Assembly (NCBI GenBank): GCA_022592435.1
Contig: JABYQS010000323.1
Location: forward strand, 1 to 30,792
Direction of reading: 5' to 3'
DNA length: 30,792 nt
Source of the DNA: Cerioporus squamosus
Lineage: Eukaryota; Basidiomycota; Agaricomycetes; Polyporales; Polyporaceae
Below, one piece after another: positions 30,474 through 30,792 of this stretch. Position numbers and translations under genes: made by a program. The notes beneath the pieces are model-generated. The model had not been told where the DNA came from. It was given only the letters and a program-made list of their open reading frames with translations, and did no database searches. Each line of letters begins with the position of its first letter. Positions within the stretch are counted from its first letter, which is position 1.

Positions 30474-30792
30474 ATGTCAACTTCCTCCGCCAACCCTATC
30501 ACCCAGCGCGTGTCCAAGAAGATGAAGAAGAAGGGCCAGAGTGCCGCCGCCGACGATCCCACAGAAGGCGACGGTCGACGTTGGGTCACAGGTACCAAGT
30601 TCTACTTCCTCGACGGGCGACTAGTTCTGTGGCGGGACTCACGAGAGTTGGGGGAGATGTCTACGTTCTATTCCCGCGTCACTCTGTTGTTCATACGCCA
30701 CTTCACTTGGGACCATGCCCTCGACGCCGATGGTTCTGGCCCTCCCGGGGAGCCGTCTGAAGACAACTTGGAGGAGGTCCTTGACGTCACAG
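30474..30792 (+). CDS. 5' part of a basidiomycete-specific hypothetical protein (runs off the window)
   Basis: The ATG at 30474 opens a frame that reaches the right edge without a stop. The start is basic (RVSKKMKKKGQ), followed by RRWVTGTKFYFLDGR, FYSRVTLLFIRHFTWDHAL and an acidic PSEDNLEEVLDV. From memory this is the N-terminal part of the same repeated agaric family whose C-terminal part occupies 1-2455, although the two pieces do not overlap in the window. I do not split the frame at the GGTACC word near 30590, because the unspliced reading fits the family (WVTGTKFYFL). Function unknown. Confidence 0.6.
   Translation, partial: MSTSSANPITQRVSKKMKKKGQSAAADDPTEGDGRRWVTGTKFYFLDGRLVLWRDSRELGEMSTFYSRVTLLFIRHFTWDHALDADGSGPPGEPSEDNLEEVLDVT

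Noticed and set aside
1..30792. CRISPR arrays, rRNA and tRNA genes, bacterial-type operons or ribosome binding sites
   Set aside because: None seen. The repeats are tandem minisatellites without unique spacers, no tRNA box pair was found, and the gene structure is eukaryotic.

Overview
The window looks like nuclear DNA of a mushroom-forming basidiomycete (Agaricomycetes). The genes are split by many introns of about 45-70 bases with GT(A/G)NGT donors, CTNA(C/T) branch sites and pyrimidine-AG acceptors. The recognisable families are typical of that class: a KDZ transposase with a CxC2 zinc cluster, a fungal TET/JBP dioxygenase, an agaric-type integrase-core protein, a PIF1-type helicase and a small BTB protein. 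All gene models here are hand-spliced. For each complete model the exon lengths sum to a multiple of three and give one open protein, which is the main internal check on them.

Layout. 1-2455 (+): 3' half of a basidiomycete-specific hypothetical gene with a probable reading-frame break. 2456-4345: flank, then pyrimidine-rich low-complexity and GC-rich minisatellite DNA. 4346-4463: head of a dispersed repeat (copy A, minus), joined directly to 4464-5218 (+), the 3' end of a PIF1-like helicase gene that has lost its 5' part. 5904-7963 (-): protein with a Cys cluster and nuclear signals. 8372-10543 (-): complete integrase-core protein with an intact D,D-34-E triad. 10670-11719 (+): BTB protein, divergent from the integrase across 126 bases. 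11912-14065 and 14330-16574 (-): two unrecognised multi-exon genes in tandem. 17020-18300: degenerate satellite of about 220-base period with an internal dyad. 19370-19940 (+): second copy (B) of the dispersed repeat, followed by a 24-base minisatellite. 20361-24227 (-): complete 11-exon KDZ transposase. 24455-26295 (-): TET/JBP-family dioxygenase 227 bases upstream of the KDZ gene and on the same strand. 27615-28390 (-): small basic protein. 28719-30188 (-): gene ending in an RNase H1-N/viroplasmin-like fold. 30474 to the right edge (+): 5' end of a gene of the same family as the one at the left edge.

How it fits together. This is an accessory, transposon-rich island. The most coherent unit is the KDZ transposase plus the TET/JBP DNA-base oxidase, both apparently intact and co-oriented. 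That association is known in basidiomycetes, where the oxidase is thought to counter cytosine methylation of the element. The dioxygenase start carries an unusual array of seven ACGCGT words with a 21-base period, readable either as a coding heptad repeat or as a cluster of MBF-type (cell-cycle) sites. A second recombinase type (integrase core), a broken PIF1 helicase and two copies of an unassigned repeat element surround it. The element ends (terminal repeats, target duplications) could not be located by eye.
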